IMG/VR virus record: IMGVR_UViG_3300049847_000416
Location: 31,141-95,140 of that record
Length of the DNA stretch: 64,000 nt
Origin: a virus
Strand: one strand, 5' to 3'
Below, piece after piece: positions 21,642-31,300 of this stretch (position 1 is the stretch's first letter; the number at the start of each line of letters is the position of its first letter). Both the position numbers and the translations under genes were made by a program. Below the pieces are notes generated by a model. It saw only the letters and a list, made by a program, of their open reading frames with translations, was not told the DNA's origin and searched no databases.

Positions 21642-24600
21642 TACTTTACCTGACCTCCGAAGAACACGGACGCGGACGCTGTCTGAGTGAAACACCCGGT
21701 CGTCGAGAACACGGCCACAATTCCTGTGGAGAAGTGGGCTGGGTACGTTTGATGGCTGAGACTCGTGGTCTGGTTGGCTGGAGCCACCACGCAGTGCACC
21801 GGAGTAACCGGCCCATCGGCGGGTGCTGTAGTTGAGTTGAACAGCATCAGATACCCGGCTGTGGCTCCCACCGTCACGTGCAGGCTGTACAGATTACCTG
21901 CACTCGTCTTCAGTGCGATGCTGGACGTAATCGCAGGCGAGGCCACCGGCAACAGAGCGTTTGCAGCCAACGAAGTTGGTGCGTTGATAATCTCCGTGCG
22001 TCCGCTGGCGTCACGAACTTCGGGGTTCGCCACTGCGATGGGGCCTTGCCCCTGGGAGGGACTCGTGAACCATGACAAATTCACAGAACCCGACGTATAA
22101 GAAGTGGCTCTCAAACGCACGTCCACCAAACCCACGGTGTTGATCGTGCCAATAACCGGCCCAGTAAAAGGCCCGTATGTGAGAACTTCGCCACCCGTGG
22201 CCCCACTGACTTGCACCGGAATGCGAATCCATGCAGTGCCACCCTGTCTACCCTCAACTACCAGCGAGGCCACAAATGGACCCGCGTTGGACAATCTAAA
22301 GGACATGCTGGGAGACCCTGGGGGCACAATCAAAGACGCTGACGAATTGGCTGTTGGTGTACCTGTGATGAGCGTTTGACCAAACCCGGTTGACGTGGTC
22401 ACTGACGCCACGTCAGCAGCAGATATCACGGCACCCGCCGATCCGTTGGCGTAGCTACCCTGCACTGCAAACAGCGGTTGACTAGCCGTACCACCCTGCC
22501 CATTCGGAGACAGGCTAACAGGTACTGAGGTTTCTGTGCCATCCGTGGAAGTGGATGGGGGCACAAGCGTCAGGCTATTGATCCCGTCTGACTGCTGCAC
22601 AGTGAAAGGTGTTGCGGCATCGTTTTGATCGACCTTCAAACCATCCTGAACCTTTACAGCGTTCAAGACAGCTTTCAACACGCCATCGGGCATCGTTGCG
22701 AACTGAACATCCGCTTGACCAGTCATCGGTGCAATCGAACGAACGCGGATACGAATCATACCCGAAGTGCTAACCAATCCAGAGAAAGGGCTTGTGAAAG
22801 TTGAAGCAGCAGTCGTTACTCCCATCTGGTGTAGAGGCAACCGGGTCCAGTAGGCATTGTCAAACGTACCTTCGACTGCTAGAGTGCCCGTGAACGTATT
22901 TGTCACCTGAATGTAAGCCGCGTTCACCTGAGACAGTCCGCCAAGATCATGGAAAGACAGGGCCGTCGGTGTTCCAGTGACGACGATCTGCCCATTTGCA
23001 ACCGCCACAGCGGTTGACCCTGCGTCTTGAGTGGTGATGGCCGTGATGCTGGTAAGAGCCTGTCCACGGTTAGCGAGAACTGTACGCAGCGTACCGGCGT
23101 CAGAAACTCCGTAGTTGACGGAAGGCGCGATGTTGTTGATCCCCAGCAAATTCGTAGAAGATACCAGAGCGTCAGGAATGTGGTCCCCGGAGTACAGCGT
23201 AGTAACCGTAAGCAGACCTCCGGTAATCGCACTGTTTACCCGCATTTTCACAAAGCGATATGGCGTGTTAACAACGAAGAACTTAGCTGTGTTATTTGCC
23301 ACAACCGGCTGGAGCGCGACAAAACCAAACTCCTCATCTCTCACAGAAAGAGTATAGTAGTCCGTCCCGTTGTTGGACCCTTGGAAGACGTAGGAGCCGC
23401 CAGTGACACCAGAGCCGGTAACGCCAATGCGCAAAGAGCGCACCGCATAACCCACGCCGGTCTGCTGAAGGTCCACAGCATCAGCCGATCCATCCTTAGC
23501 CAGGAGATTACCACCCACTACGGTTACGCCCGTGGTGGTCACGGTAATTTCCTTGGATGGCGGAACGTTGCGATACCCGCCGATTTCGATGTACCCGGTC
23601 CAGGTTGCCAAAGACGGATCCGCTGCTACGCTCGCACGCAAATAAGGTGCGTCGGTCACGAAGCTGAAAAATCGATTCCACGCATTAAACTTGTATGTGG
23701 TAGTTGGACGCCACGTAACTGCGTCGTTGCTTTCTTCCACTGTGATCGTCGATGTCAGCGCATCCGATGTTGCGGAAGCTTGAGCCGGAATAGACACCTG
23801 CCAATAACGGCAACCCCGCATTGAAGCAGGCTGCCCACTCGGGGTAGCAATACCCGTGTTCTTGTCAATCGTCTGATCGTAGCTCCACGGTGTACCTCCG
23901 CCCACGCCGGGATTCCAGGTATCCCGGCAAAGTGCTTCATTGGCGGTATACAGCGTGTTCTGCTGATTGCTAATCGGACGGGTGCCAGACCCATCTGCTT
24001 TGGAGCTTGCGTACTGATCATGGGCAGCATACTTGAACTGTCCGCTTGCTAGATTCCACTCAACAGGAACATGCGCCTGTCGCCAACCATCCAAACGGAC
24101 GGTGTAAACCGCACCAATCGGACCAGTGCTGTTAACACGAAGTTGGTTTGCACCAAAGCCGAGGACAGACGGCTGAATAGCGAAGTCTCTGTAGCCCGGT
24201 GAAACGAGAGTTCCGCTCAGGTTGACTCCCCCAAATCCGGCGGCGGTGTGCAATTCGTACACCCCAGAGGAGCTAACCGTACCAGCCGCGTTCGCAGCTT
24301 CAATAAATGTGGCATGTGAACCCGCCGTGTTCACACCAGGTAGAATCATTCTCCAGAACATGCACCCGCGAACATCGGAGACAGACTGGCTCTTGTTGTC
24401 GTAGAAGGCTGACGCAACCGGCGCGCCGGTACCTGTGAAGGTGTACGTGATGGAGCAATCTGGCACCGGCTGAGAAGAAGAGCTACTCACTTGAACCAGA
24501 CCGCCCAGGATCGGCAGCTTTTCAGATACCGTAACGTAGGATTTCGTGATCACAACATTCGCAGTTCCAGTCATAACAGCGGTTGACCGAACGCGGACGT

Positions 24601-27600
24601 TCGTCATGCCCACCGTGCTCACGGTTCCTTGGAAATTCTGAGTGAACGACGTACCAGGGGCAACCATCTCCGTTTGAGAAACAACCGCAGGCGTCCAGGT
24701 AGTTCCATTGTCCGCTGAGACTTCCAGACGAACCGTACCCGTCCAGGTTCCTTTGACCAGGACATGCACGGATGGGACGCTCACGAGGCTGATTGCCGCA
24801 GCAGAGAGCGCTGTAGGCGCTCCCGTGATGAACAACTGACCGTTGGCACCAACAGACTGCACAGAAACGATGTCCTGTGTGCTGATCGAGATGCTATTCA
24901 CCTGATCCTGTGGGCCGACAGTGTCCACCAACAGGCGATTGGTGAGAGGGGACTTCGGGAGATTGTTCACCGACACATCATTGACGCCGACTGTCTTGAT
25001 GATGGAAACGCCCACCGTACCTGAAGTCCAACTCAACAGGCGAATGCGGTAGTGGGTCGCACCCAAGGTGGATACCACGCCCACGAACGAATTTTCGTTG
25101 GCAACAGGGGACACAAAAGACGTAGCATTGTAAGCCACTCCATTCTGCTGAACAGAGGCGGGTGTGTAGGTCAAGCCACCGTCGAAGCTGATCTCTGAAC
25201 TGATAGCCGACACACCAACCTGAACCGCAGTCACCCGGATAGCGGAAACAGACGACAGAGGGAACACCGCTGCGGAACCGGCGTCAGGGACACCAGCAAA
25301 CGTCTGTTGACCATTCGCCAGAGTGGTGGTAACCACTGTAGCGTCATTCACCGTCAAGGTGATCGGACCAGCCGTTGTGTCAGCAGCAGCCGCTGTATTG
25401 ACCTGGAGCACACCTCCCGAAATGGGGAGCTTTTCCTGCAAAGGGCTGTAGGTCGCCAGGAGTACAACGTTAGCCGTACCAGTCATGACAGCGGTGGAGC
25501 GCACGCGAATGTGTGTAGCACCATTCACAGAGACAGCGCCCACGAAGTTGGCAATAAAGGAAGTCGCCGGAGCCGTAGTATTGGTTTGGGAAACGGCTGT
25601 AGGCACCCACGTGGTTCCACCATCAATGGAGGTTTCCACCTGCAAAGTACCGGTCCAGATTCCGGTCACTTGGATACGCGCCGTCTGGTTGCTGGTAAGC
25701 GTGGCCTGCACGAAGGACGCAACGGTAGGAACACCCGTAATCAAAGACTGCCCGTTCGCTCCAGCAGTTGATACAGACACAATGTCCTGGGCTGTGATCG
25801 CCGCAGAAGTGGAGGTGTCGGGCGGGTTCTGAGCATCCACTTGAACGCGGCTGGTGACCGTGTTCTGGGGCAGATTCGAGATAGACACAGAGGACGGCCC
25901 TGCCGTCTTGACCACGGTAACACTGAGTGTACCAGAGGTGAACGTGGTGACACGAACTCGCAGATGAGTTGCACCCTGCGTGTTGACCGTACCCACCAAG
26001 TTCATCTGGGTGCCGACTGCACCGGTCCAGGCCGAGAAAGGCTTGACAACCTCAGGCTGCAATATGTCTGCCCGGTAGAATCTAACACCACCGTCGAAGC
26101 TGACTTCAGCCACCGCAGTACCGATCATGTTTCCAGTCGTTTGCAACTTCACAAGGGGAACGGACGCCAGAGTGAACAAAGCTTCAGAGCCGGCAGTAGC
26201 CAAGCTTCCGTTGGTGAAAGTTTTTCCGTTGGCGAGAGTGCCTGAGGTGGTTCCGCTGTCATCGACGGTAAGAACAACCGGACCTGCGGTGGTGTCCGCA
26301 GCCGATGCCGTGTTCACCTGAACCTTGCCGCCCACGATGGGCATTTTGTCTTTGGCTGTGGTATAGCGGGCGTACAGCGCAACCTGCGCAGTTCCGGTAT
26401 GAACAGCCGTCTCGCGGATTCGGACGCCCACGGCACCCTGGGTGTCCACGGTTCCAGCAAAATTCTGCGTAAACAGTGTGGAAGGCGCAACGGTGTCAGT
26501 CTGAGACACGGCTACAGGGATCCAGATGGTTCCGTCATAGGTGATTTCCGCTTGCAGGCTGCCCGTCCAGGCGTTTGATGCCTGAACCACCACTGAAGGA
26601 ATGTTGTTCAGTGTGGCGGTTGCGAAAGATGCAGCGGTAGGAACACCAGTCACAAAAGACTGGCCGTTCGCCCCGGCTGCGGTAACCGAAACAACGTCCC
26701 GTGCGGTGATGTTGCTGGTGCTGAGCAGCGCATCGGGAACAGGAGCCGTCTCCACCTGAACGCGGTTGAGAGCGCTCTTGGGTAAGTTGTTGATGGAAAC
26801 GACGCCGGCAGTCGGGCTCTCCACAATGGAGACAGCCGCATTTGCGGCGGTGAACGAGGTGCAACGAATCCGGTAGTGAGTGGCTCCCGCCGTGTTCACC
26901 TTACCCGTGATCTGGTCTTCAGTACCTGTGGTGGTAAAAGCCGAGCTACCGATGGAGGTGCCTTCTTGGAGCACGGGGGCCGGGAACCAAGTCCCGCCTC
27001 CGTCAAAGCTGATTTCAGACAGCAACGTACCAGCGAAACCACCGGTGACCATGTTCACCTGTACAGAGGCGGCAGACGCCAGTACGAAGGCCGCAGCGGA
27101 TCCCGCTGTGGGAACACCAATCGTGTAAGTCTGGCCATTCACGCCGGTGGTAGTAACCGCCACGGCGTCTTGCGCACTGATGTTGATCGTGGCAGACGGG
27201 ATGTTTGCGGGAGCGCTGGCCCCGCTCACCTGGAGCTTGCCGCCCAAGATGGGCAACACCTGTGGTCCCGGCTGGTAAGACGGGACGAGGGACACAATCG
27301 CTGTGCCAGTCATAGCGGCGACCGCACGGATACGCAGGTTCGTCGCACCAACCGTATTCACTTGGCCGATGAAGTTCTGGGTGAAGGAAGAGGACGTGGC
27401 CGTAGAATCGGCCTGCACAACGACTGCCCGCGTCCAGGTGACGCCGCTGTCAATCGAAGTTTCTACCTGGAGGGTACCGCTCCACGTACCCTTCGCCTGA
27501 ACCATGGTCGTTTGGTTGCCGATCAAGGCAACCTGTGCAAAAGAGTTCACGGTCGGCGGTCCATTGGTGAAGAACGGTTGCCCATTGGCTCCCGCTGAAG

Positions 27601-29155
27601 TGACAACCACGGCGTCTTGAGTCGTGATGTTGATGGCGCTCGCAACACCGTCAACCGGAACGCTCACCTGAACTTTATTGTTCGAGATGGGCAGCTTGTC
27701 GGGGACCGCACCTGAGGACTTCACGAACGCCACTGACGCGGAACCCGTCATGACAGCAGTCGAGCGCACGCGCACGTCGGTTGCGCCAATAGTCGTCAAG
27801 GAAGCGATGAAATTCTGGGTGAAAGAACTGGCTGGAGCAGTGGTGCCAGTCTGTGAGACAACAGTCGGGGTCCAATTCGCCCCGTTGTCCATCGAAGTTT
27901 CGACCTGGAGGTTTCCCGTCCAGGTTCCGGTGACTTGGATCCGTGTGGTTTGGGTACCACTGAGGGTAGTCGCCGCGAAGGATGCGGCAGTCGGAACACC
28001 AGTCACCAAGCTTTGGCCATTGGCAGCGGCAGCAGTAGCGGACACGATGTCCTGCGTAGTAACCGCAACGGCGGCAACTGCTGTGTCTGCTGTACTGGTG
28101 GCAGCGGCGTAGCGCCACTCGTTAGCGGTTGAGTTGTAAGTTACCGGAACCGGAGCCGTGCGCCAGCCATCGACCCTAATTTGATACACGATACCCGTGC
28201 CGCCACGAGTGCGGACGCGCAACATACCTACACCATTGGAGGTAGCAGTGACGTTCGGAACAACCGCAACGTCTTGGTACCGGCTGGTGGCGTGGGTACC
28301 AATCAAAGACGGCACACCTCCGCCGTCCAGGCGATAGAACCCGTTGACGCTGGTCGTACCAGCCAATGTTCGCCCCTCAAGCGTTAAAGCAGCCATCAAA
28401 GCCGCAGAGGTATTCGGCAGCATGACGATACGCCAGAAAGTGCAACCCCGTCGATCCGCAGCCGACTGCGGAGCATTCGAGTAATCAGCGCTAAACAAAT
28501 CCGTTGCCGCACCGGCTCCCGTGAATGTGGTGGTAAAAGAACAGTCGGGCGTGCTCAAACTCGCTTGTGGAACGGTGGAGAGCAGTTCGGCGGGGGGTGT
28601 TCTGAAACCAAACAACTTGGCTTCGAGTGTCGTAGCTCCCGCAGCCGTATACGTCAGGCGCAGCCAGGGCGTGTAGCCAGACAGTACGGCTGCGCCGTAG
28701 CCAACGGCTTCAGTGGAAGTCTGAGACCCGTTGACGGGGGTGAGACCAGACGTGGCGTACACACCAGGAGTACCGCCCACATCCGCCGCCGTTTGGAGGT
28801 TGACGGTAGTGGACGTGGTGTTAGGGTGGTTCCACACCAGCACCCAATACCGGCAGGACGTAGTCGCGGCGCTGTTCGTGCGATTGTCCAAATCGGTGGA
28901 CGTACCGCTGGTGGCGGCGGCTGTGACAGAGTAGGTCAGAGCGCAGTCGGCAGAAGCGGTGGACCCAGCCACCAGCAAATTTCCAGACGCGTCCACCTTG
29001 AGCGTTTGTAGGACTAGGCCGGGGTCAATGCCCTGGACCGCGACGGGATTCGTCACCGTAACCGCACCCGAAGCACCCGAACCACCCCCGGACGGGGGAA
29101 ACTGAGCGAACGCCGAAGCGGTCAATAGCGAAACAGCAATCCAAATCTTGCGCAT
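21641..29155 (-). CDS. Giant 2,504-aa exported repeat protein (probable fibre/adhesin)
   Basis: Begins with signal peptide MRKIWIAVSLLTASAFAQ and a Gly/Ser linker. At least ten divergent copies of a beta-sandwich-like repeat of about 130-145 residues follow, each with ANGQ...TG.PT near the start, a core TGTWTGTLQVETSIDGG and an end such as THIRVRSTAVMTGTANV. Eight are in tandem in the first 60% and two nearer the C-terminus. Four cysteine-bearing modules (RGCxFWRIxLP) lie before and between them. The C-terminal domain is SAGNLYSLHVTVGATAGYLMLF...STTGCFTQTASASVF. A tail fibre or cell-surface adhesin is likely. ATG 29155 is chosen for the signal peptide. Confidence 0.88.
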   Translation of the reverse strand: MRKIWIAVSLLTASAFAQFPPSGGGSGASGAVTVTNPVAVQGIDPGLVLQTLKVDASGNLLVAGSTASADCALTYSVTAAATSGTSTDLDNRTNSAATTSCRYWVLVWNHPNTTSTTVNLQTAADVGGTPGVYATSGLTPVNGSQTSTEAVGYGAAVLSGYTPWLRLTYTAAGATTLEAKLFGFRTPPAELLSTVPQASLSTPDCSFTTTFTGAGAATDLFSADYSNAPQSAADRRGCTFWRIVMLPNTSAALMAALTLEGRTLAGTTSVNGFYRLDGGGVPSLIGTHATSRYQDVAVVPNVTATSNGVGMLRVRTRGGTGIVYQIRVDGWRTAPVPVTYNSTANEWRYAAATSTADTAVAAVAVTTQDIVSATAAAANGQSLVTGVPTAASFAATTLSGTQTTRIQVTGTWTGNLQVETSMDNGANWTPTVVSQTGTTAPASSFTQNFIASLTTIGATDVRVRSTAVMTGSASVAFVKSSGAVPDKLPISNNKVQVSVPVDGVASAINITTQDAVVVTSAGANGQPFFTNGPPTVNSFAQVALIGNQTTMVQAKGTWSGTLQVETSIDSGVTWTRAVVVQADSTATSSSFTQNFIGQVNTVGATNLRIRAVAAMTGTAIVSLVPSYQPGPQVLPILGGKLQVSGASAPANIPSATINISAQDAVAVTTTGVNGQTYTIGVPTAGSAAAFVLASAASVQVNMVTGGFAGTLLSEISFDGGGTWFPAPVLQEGTSIGSSAFTTTGTEDQITGKVNTAGATHYRIRCTSFTAANAAVSIVESPTAGVVSINNLPKSALNRVQVETAPVPDALLSTSNITARDVVSVTAAGANGQSFVTGVPTAASFATATLNNIPSVVVQASNAWTGSLQAEITYDGTIWIPVAVSQTDTVAPSTLFTQNFAGTVDTQGAVGVRIRETAVHTGTAQVALYARYTTAKDKMPIVGGKVQVNTASAADTTAGPVVLTVDDSGTTSGTLANGKTFTNGSLATAGSEALFTLASVPLVKLQTTGNMIGTAVAEVSFDGGVRFYRADILQPEVVKPFSAWTGAVGTQMNLVGTVNTQGATHLRVRVTTFTSGTLSVTVVKTAGPSSVSISNLPQNTVTSRVQVDAQNPPDTSTSAAITAQDIVSVSTAGANGQSLITGVPTVASFVQATLTSNQTARIQVTGIWTGTLQVETSIDGGTTWVPTAVSQTNTTAPATSFIANFVGAVSVNGATHIRVRSTAVMTGTANVVLLATYSPLQEKLPISGGVLQVNTAAAADTTAGPITLTVNDATVVTTTLANGQQTFAGVPDAGSAAVFPLSSVSAIRVTAVQVGVSAISSEISFDGGLTYTPASVQQNGVAYNATSFVSPVANENSFVGVVSTLGATHYRIRLLSWTSGTVGVSIIKTVGVNDVSVNNLPKSPLTNRLLVDTVGPQDQVNSISISTQDIVSVQSVGANGQLFITGAPTALSAAAISLVSVPSVHVLVKGTWTGTVRLEVSADNGTTWTPAVVSQTEMVAPGTSFTQNFQGTVSTVGMTNVRVRSTAVMTGTANVVITKSYVTVSEKLPILGGLVQVSSSSSQPVPDCSITYTFTGTGAPVASAFYDNKSQSVSDVRGCMFWRMILPGVNTAGSHATFIEAANAAGTVSSSGVYELHTAAGFGGVNLSGTLVSPGYRDFAIQPSVLGFGANQLRVNSTGPIGAVYTVRLDGWRQAHVPVEWNLASGQFKYAAHDQYASSKADGSGTRPISNQQNTLYTANEALCRDTWNPGVGGGTPWSYDQTIDKNTGIATPSGQPASMRGCRYWQVSIPAQASATSDALTSTITVEESNDAVTWRPTTTYKFNAWNRFFSFVTDAPYLRASVAADPSLATWTGYIEIGGYRNVPPSKEITVTTTGVTVVGGNLLAKDGSADAVDLQQTGVGYAVRSLRIGVTGSGVTGGSYVFQGSNNGTDYYTLSVRDEEFGFVALQPVVANNTAKFFVVNTPYRFVKMRVNSAITGGLLTVTTLYSGDHIPDALVSSTNLLGINNIAPSVNYGVSDAGTLRTVLANRGQALTSITAITTQDAGSTAVAVANGQIVVTGTPTALSFHDLGGLSQVNAAYIQVTNTFTGTLAVEGTFDNAYWTRLPLHQMGVTTAASTFTSPFSGLVSTSGMIRIRVRSIAPMTGQADVQFATMPDGVLKAVLNAVKVQDGLKVDQNDAATPFTVQQSDGINSLTLVPPSTSTDGTETSVPVSLSPNGQGGTASQPLFAVQGSYANGSAGAVISAADVASVTTSTGFGQTLITGTPTANSSASLIVPPGSPSMSFRLSNAGPFVASLVVEGRQGGTAWIRIPVQVSGATGGEVLTYGPFTGPVIGTINTVGLVDVRLRATSYTSGSVNLSWFTSPSQGQGPIAVANPEVRDASGRTEIINAPTSLAANALLPVASPAITSSIALKTSAGNLYSLHVTVGATAGYLMLFNSTTAPADGPVTPVHCVVAPANQTTSLSHQTYPAHFSTGIVAVFSTTGCFTQTASASVFFGGQVK

Positions 29156-29213
29156 ATGATGTCTACCTGATAGTATCGGCAGCCTCACATCTGTGTGGGC
29201 TGAACAAGCGGTT

Positions 29214-29226
29214 CAGAAATTTTCTG
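29214..29226. repeat. Perfect copy of the dispersed 13-bp palindrome
   Basis: CAGAAATTTTCTG between the hairpin terminator at 29.25 kb and the start of the giant gene. This intergenic copy is placed where a repressor or roadblock site would act on transcription of the giant gene. Confidence 0.8.
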
Positions 29227-29227
29227 A

Positions 29228-29266
29228 GCCCACCAAAAGAATTGGACCAAGGATGTCCTTGGTCCG
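29228..29266 (-). terminator. Rho-independent terminator upstream of the giant gene
   Basis: GGACCAAGG/CCTTGGTCC at 29244-29265 forms a 9-10 bp stem with a tiny loop and is followed on the minus strand by AATTCTTTTGG. It would end a transcript starting at the TATACT box at 29,464. Confidence 0.65.
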
Positions 29267-29458
29267 TGGAGATAAACTACTTAGGTCAGTTGAAACCGCC
29301 GACGGGGTCATCCCGCATTACCCCAGGCTTGTGGGGGGTTTCTTTGAACTTACAGCGGTTCGAATGGGGCAGGAAGATGTGGTCGGTTTTCTGGGATAGA
29401 GGTTGATACCTCGCATGTTCCAGTAGAATCCGGTTAGTAAGACCCTGCCCACTCGACA
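29236..29458 (-). ncRNA. Candidate structured RNA or leader
   Basis: About 220 bases without a coding frame lie between a TATACT box and a terminator. On the minus strand GGGCAGG (about 29444-29450) can pair with CCTGCCC about 80 bases later, enclosing GAGGT-ATCA-ACCTC. Further on GAAACC and GGTTTC enclose CCCC...GGGG. This looks like a multi-stem RNA with its own promoter and end. No known family is recognised; a long 5' leader of the giant gene is the alternative. Confidence 0.35.
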
Positions 29459-29463
29459 CTTTC

Positions 29464-29469
29464 AGTATA
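29464..29469 (-). promoter_or_regulatory. -10 box TATACT before the candidate RNA
   Basis: TATACT, preceded by TG two bases upstream (TGCTATACT), an extended -10 form. It lies 8 bases past the stop of the coiled-coil gene and 300 bases before the giant gene. Confidence 0.45.
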
Positions 29470-29476
29470 GCACGTT

Positions 29477-30118
29477 CTAGAGCAGCGAAATGCGGTAGTG
29501 CTTCACTTCCGTGGCGATCTTATCCCGCTTGAGCGCGTCCACGTCGGCTTTGAGCTTGGAGATCGTCTCATAGTCAGCTAGCGCTTGTTTCGCGTAGGCT
29601 GTGCAATGCGTACGCAAAGAGTGGATCTGTTGACGGAGCGTCTGGGCGTCCAGCACGTCGGTTTGCCACGACTTCCACCGTTGGACCTCCTCGTGGAGAG
29701 CCGCGTTTTCGGTCATGTACGACTGCAAAGACTTGGTCTTGCGGTCTCCTTCCGCGCTTAGCGTTTCCCGTGCGTCTTGTTCCCGGCGTAACTGCTGCTT
29801 GAGGGAGGCGATTTGAGCGTCCTTCATAACAATGGCCTCGCAGAGTTCCTTTTCTGTCTCAGCGTTACCCTCGTTCAGGTGCTTCTGTGCAAGTAATTGC
29901 CGCGTCAGGTCCTCCACCTCGGCACTGCTTTTGGCAAGCTTCTGCTGGAGTTCCTGCTCGGCTGCCTCCTCGCGGTTTGCGGCGGTCTTCCAGGACTCTA
30001 CCAGGGCTTCCCAGCGCCAAGTCTCTTGGTGCAGGCCCTGAATGGTGTCAGTTTGGCGCTGGGCTACACCTTTCCAGTAATCACGCTCTTGTTGGATGGA
30101 ATCGTTAAGTGATGGCAT
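29477..30118 (-). CDS. Long coiled-coil protein, leaderless
   Basis: A 213-aa protein (MPSLNDSIQQERDYWKGVAQ...) predicted almost wholly coiled coil from residue 20 to 190, rich in Glu, Gln, Lys and Arg. ATG 30118 lies six bases after TATACT, so its mRNA should be leaderless. No enzyme motif is seen; scaffold-like or structural use is possible. Confidence 0.8.
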   Translation of the reverse strand: MPSLNDSIQQERDYWKGVAQRQTDTIQGLHQETWRWEALVESWKTAANREEAAEQELQQKLAKSSAEVEDLTRQLLAQKHLNEGNAETEKELCEAIVMKDAQIASLKQQLRREQDARETLSAEGDRKTKSLQSYMTENAALHEEVQRWKSWQTDVLDAQTLRQQIHSLRTHCTAYAKQALADYETISKLKADVDALKRDKIATEVKHYRISLL

Positions 30119-30154
30119 GCTCTTAGTATACGAGGAAGCGTGACAAGTTTGCAA
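30119..30154 (-). promoter_or_regulatory. Leaderless promoter TTGCAA-18-TATACT-6-ATG
   Basis: -35 TTGCAA at 30149-30154, 18-base spacer, -10 TATACT at 30125-30130, then six bases to ATG 30118. It overlaps the start of the upstream gene's 3' flank. This is the best leftward promoter of the late region. Confidence 0.7.
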
Positions 30155-30161
30155 GCCTTTT

Positions 30162-30974
30162 CTACAGCGGAGAAATTTTCCGCAACTGTTCCAACACCGC
30201 CCACAGCCCGTGCCGCTCACGAAAGGCCACTGGCATTGGCACGCGGGATCCGAAAGCGGTAGTCCGCGCGTAAGTCAAGTACCGCATGCACCAGCTTCGC
30301 GTCCTTACAGGCATTGAAATTTTATGCTGGCTGATCAAGGAATCCAATTCCAGCCAGTCTAGCGGCATGTCGTTGTTCCATTTCTCCCGAGCTTCAGCGT
30401 ACGCTTGATTGCGTTGTTTCCGGTGCAGCACCCGCATCTTCCGCTCAAACCCAATTGACTTCACCCGTTTATTGGTCGGGAGAGCAGCATTCCGGTCCCG
30501 GATCCATTCTTCCGGGTTCTCCCACAGATGCAGCAACCAGGTCTTGTAGAGAGTCAGTTCGTCCTTGGTGACTTTTTCCGGCATTGGAAACCAACCAATC
30601 ACACCGTCGGCGATCTCGATGAACCGGCTGTCCTTGAGCATCTCCCCTGTTCTCCTGTGATTTGGTGGCTTCCAGTAATCTGGCATAGGCCAGGAATCCG
30701 TGGTTTTCTCCAGCTTCCAGAGCTTCATCCCATGCAGCTTACTTCTGACCAATGAGAGATCAGTCTTGCTGACTGTGCGAACATCCACGTACAGAGCTTC
30801 AGCCTGCTTCGATATAACTGGAAGAACGACTTTCAGAAGATCAGATTGCTTGATTTCCAGGAGTTTGTCAACGATCTGAGAAACCAGGCTTTCATCGAAT
30901 GAAAGAACGGGTGAAATTTCAGATGGCTGTGACTTTGGTGTTTCATGATGAGTCTGACGAGTAGATGGTTTCAT
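30162..30974 (-). CDS. 270-aa hypothetical protein at the divergent region
   Basis: ATG 30974, first leftward gene from the control region. A polar N-terminal 25 residues leads into helical segments (LVSQIVDKLLEIKQSDLLKV) and a basic C-terminal half with FERKMRVLHRKQRNQAYAEA. The high content of basic residues would suit nucleic-acid binding, for example a replication or regulatory protein, but no known motif is visible. No strong ribosome binding site stands before the start. Confidence 0.75.
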   Translation of the reverse strand: MKPSTRQTHHETPKSQPSEISPVLSFDESLVSQIVDKLLEIKQSDLLKVVLPVISKQAEALYVDVRTVSKTDLSLVRSKLHGMKLWKLEKTTDSWPMPDYWKPPNHRRTGEMLKDSRFIEIADGVIGWFPMPEKVTKDELTLYKTWLLHLWENPEEWIRDRNAALPTNKRVKSIGFERKMRVLHRKQRNQAYAEAREKWNNDMPLDWLELDSLISQHKISMPVRTRSWCMRYLTYARTTAFGSRVPMPVAFRERHGLWAVLEQLRKISPL

Positions 30975-31058
30975 GGTTAGATCAATGAATGGGTGAAATT
31001 TCAGATGTCAGTGATAGCTGTGATTTAAGTTGGGACTGTGTCCTTTGATCATGGAATG

Positions 31059-31109
31059 CTGATCTCTTCGAGATCAGATTCTGCTGATCGGAGATCTCTT
31101 CGAGATCTC
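31059..31109. repeat. Two tandem 8-bp-stem dyads
   Basis: CTGATCTC-TTC-GAGATCAG at 31059-31077 and GAGATCTC-TTC-GAGATCTC at 31091-31109. The two share the GATCTCTTCGAGATC core. They look like a duplicated operator or a pair of RNA hairpins. Confidence 0.75.
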
Positions 31110-31225
31110 TTTGAAGAGATGGAGCTATCCTTAAACCCATCTATCAGTCTCACGTCTAGCCATCCAGGTGTTCAGCCATCCAGCAGCCAGACGGGAAGGA
31201 GTTTGACCGCTCATGAACGGGAAAA

Positions 31226-31300
31226 GGGCATGGGAATAGCCTAGGAGTAGCATCAGAATGGTTAGATTCTTAACACTAAACCCAGACTATTCCCATGCCC
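31226..31300. repeat. 14-bp perfect inverted repeat with 47-bp loop
   Basis: GGGCATGGGAATAG (31226-31239) is the exact reverse complement of 31287-31300. The loop contains GTTAGATTCTTAAC. It lies between the two operons, so it could be a protein-binding pair or a large hairpin in a leader RNA. Confidence 0.75.

Noticed and set aside
29360-29456. Possible tRNA with long variable arm (GGGGCAGG...CCTGCCC)
   Set aside because: Acceptor-like pairing exists, but no proper D-arm, 7-base anticodon loop or TTCRA T-loop could be placed; kept only as an unclassified RNA candidate.
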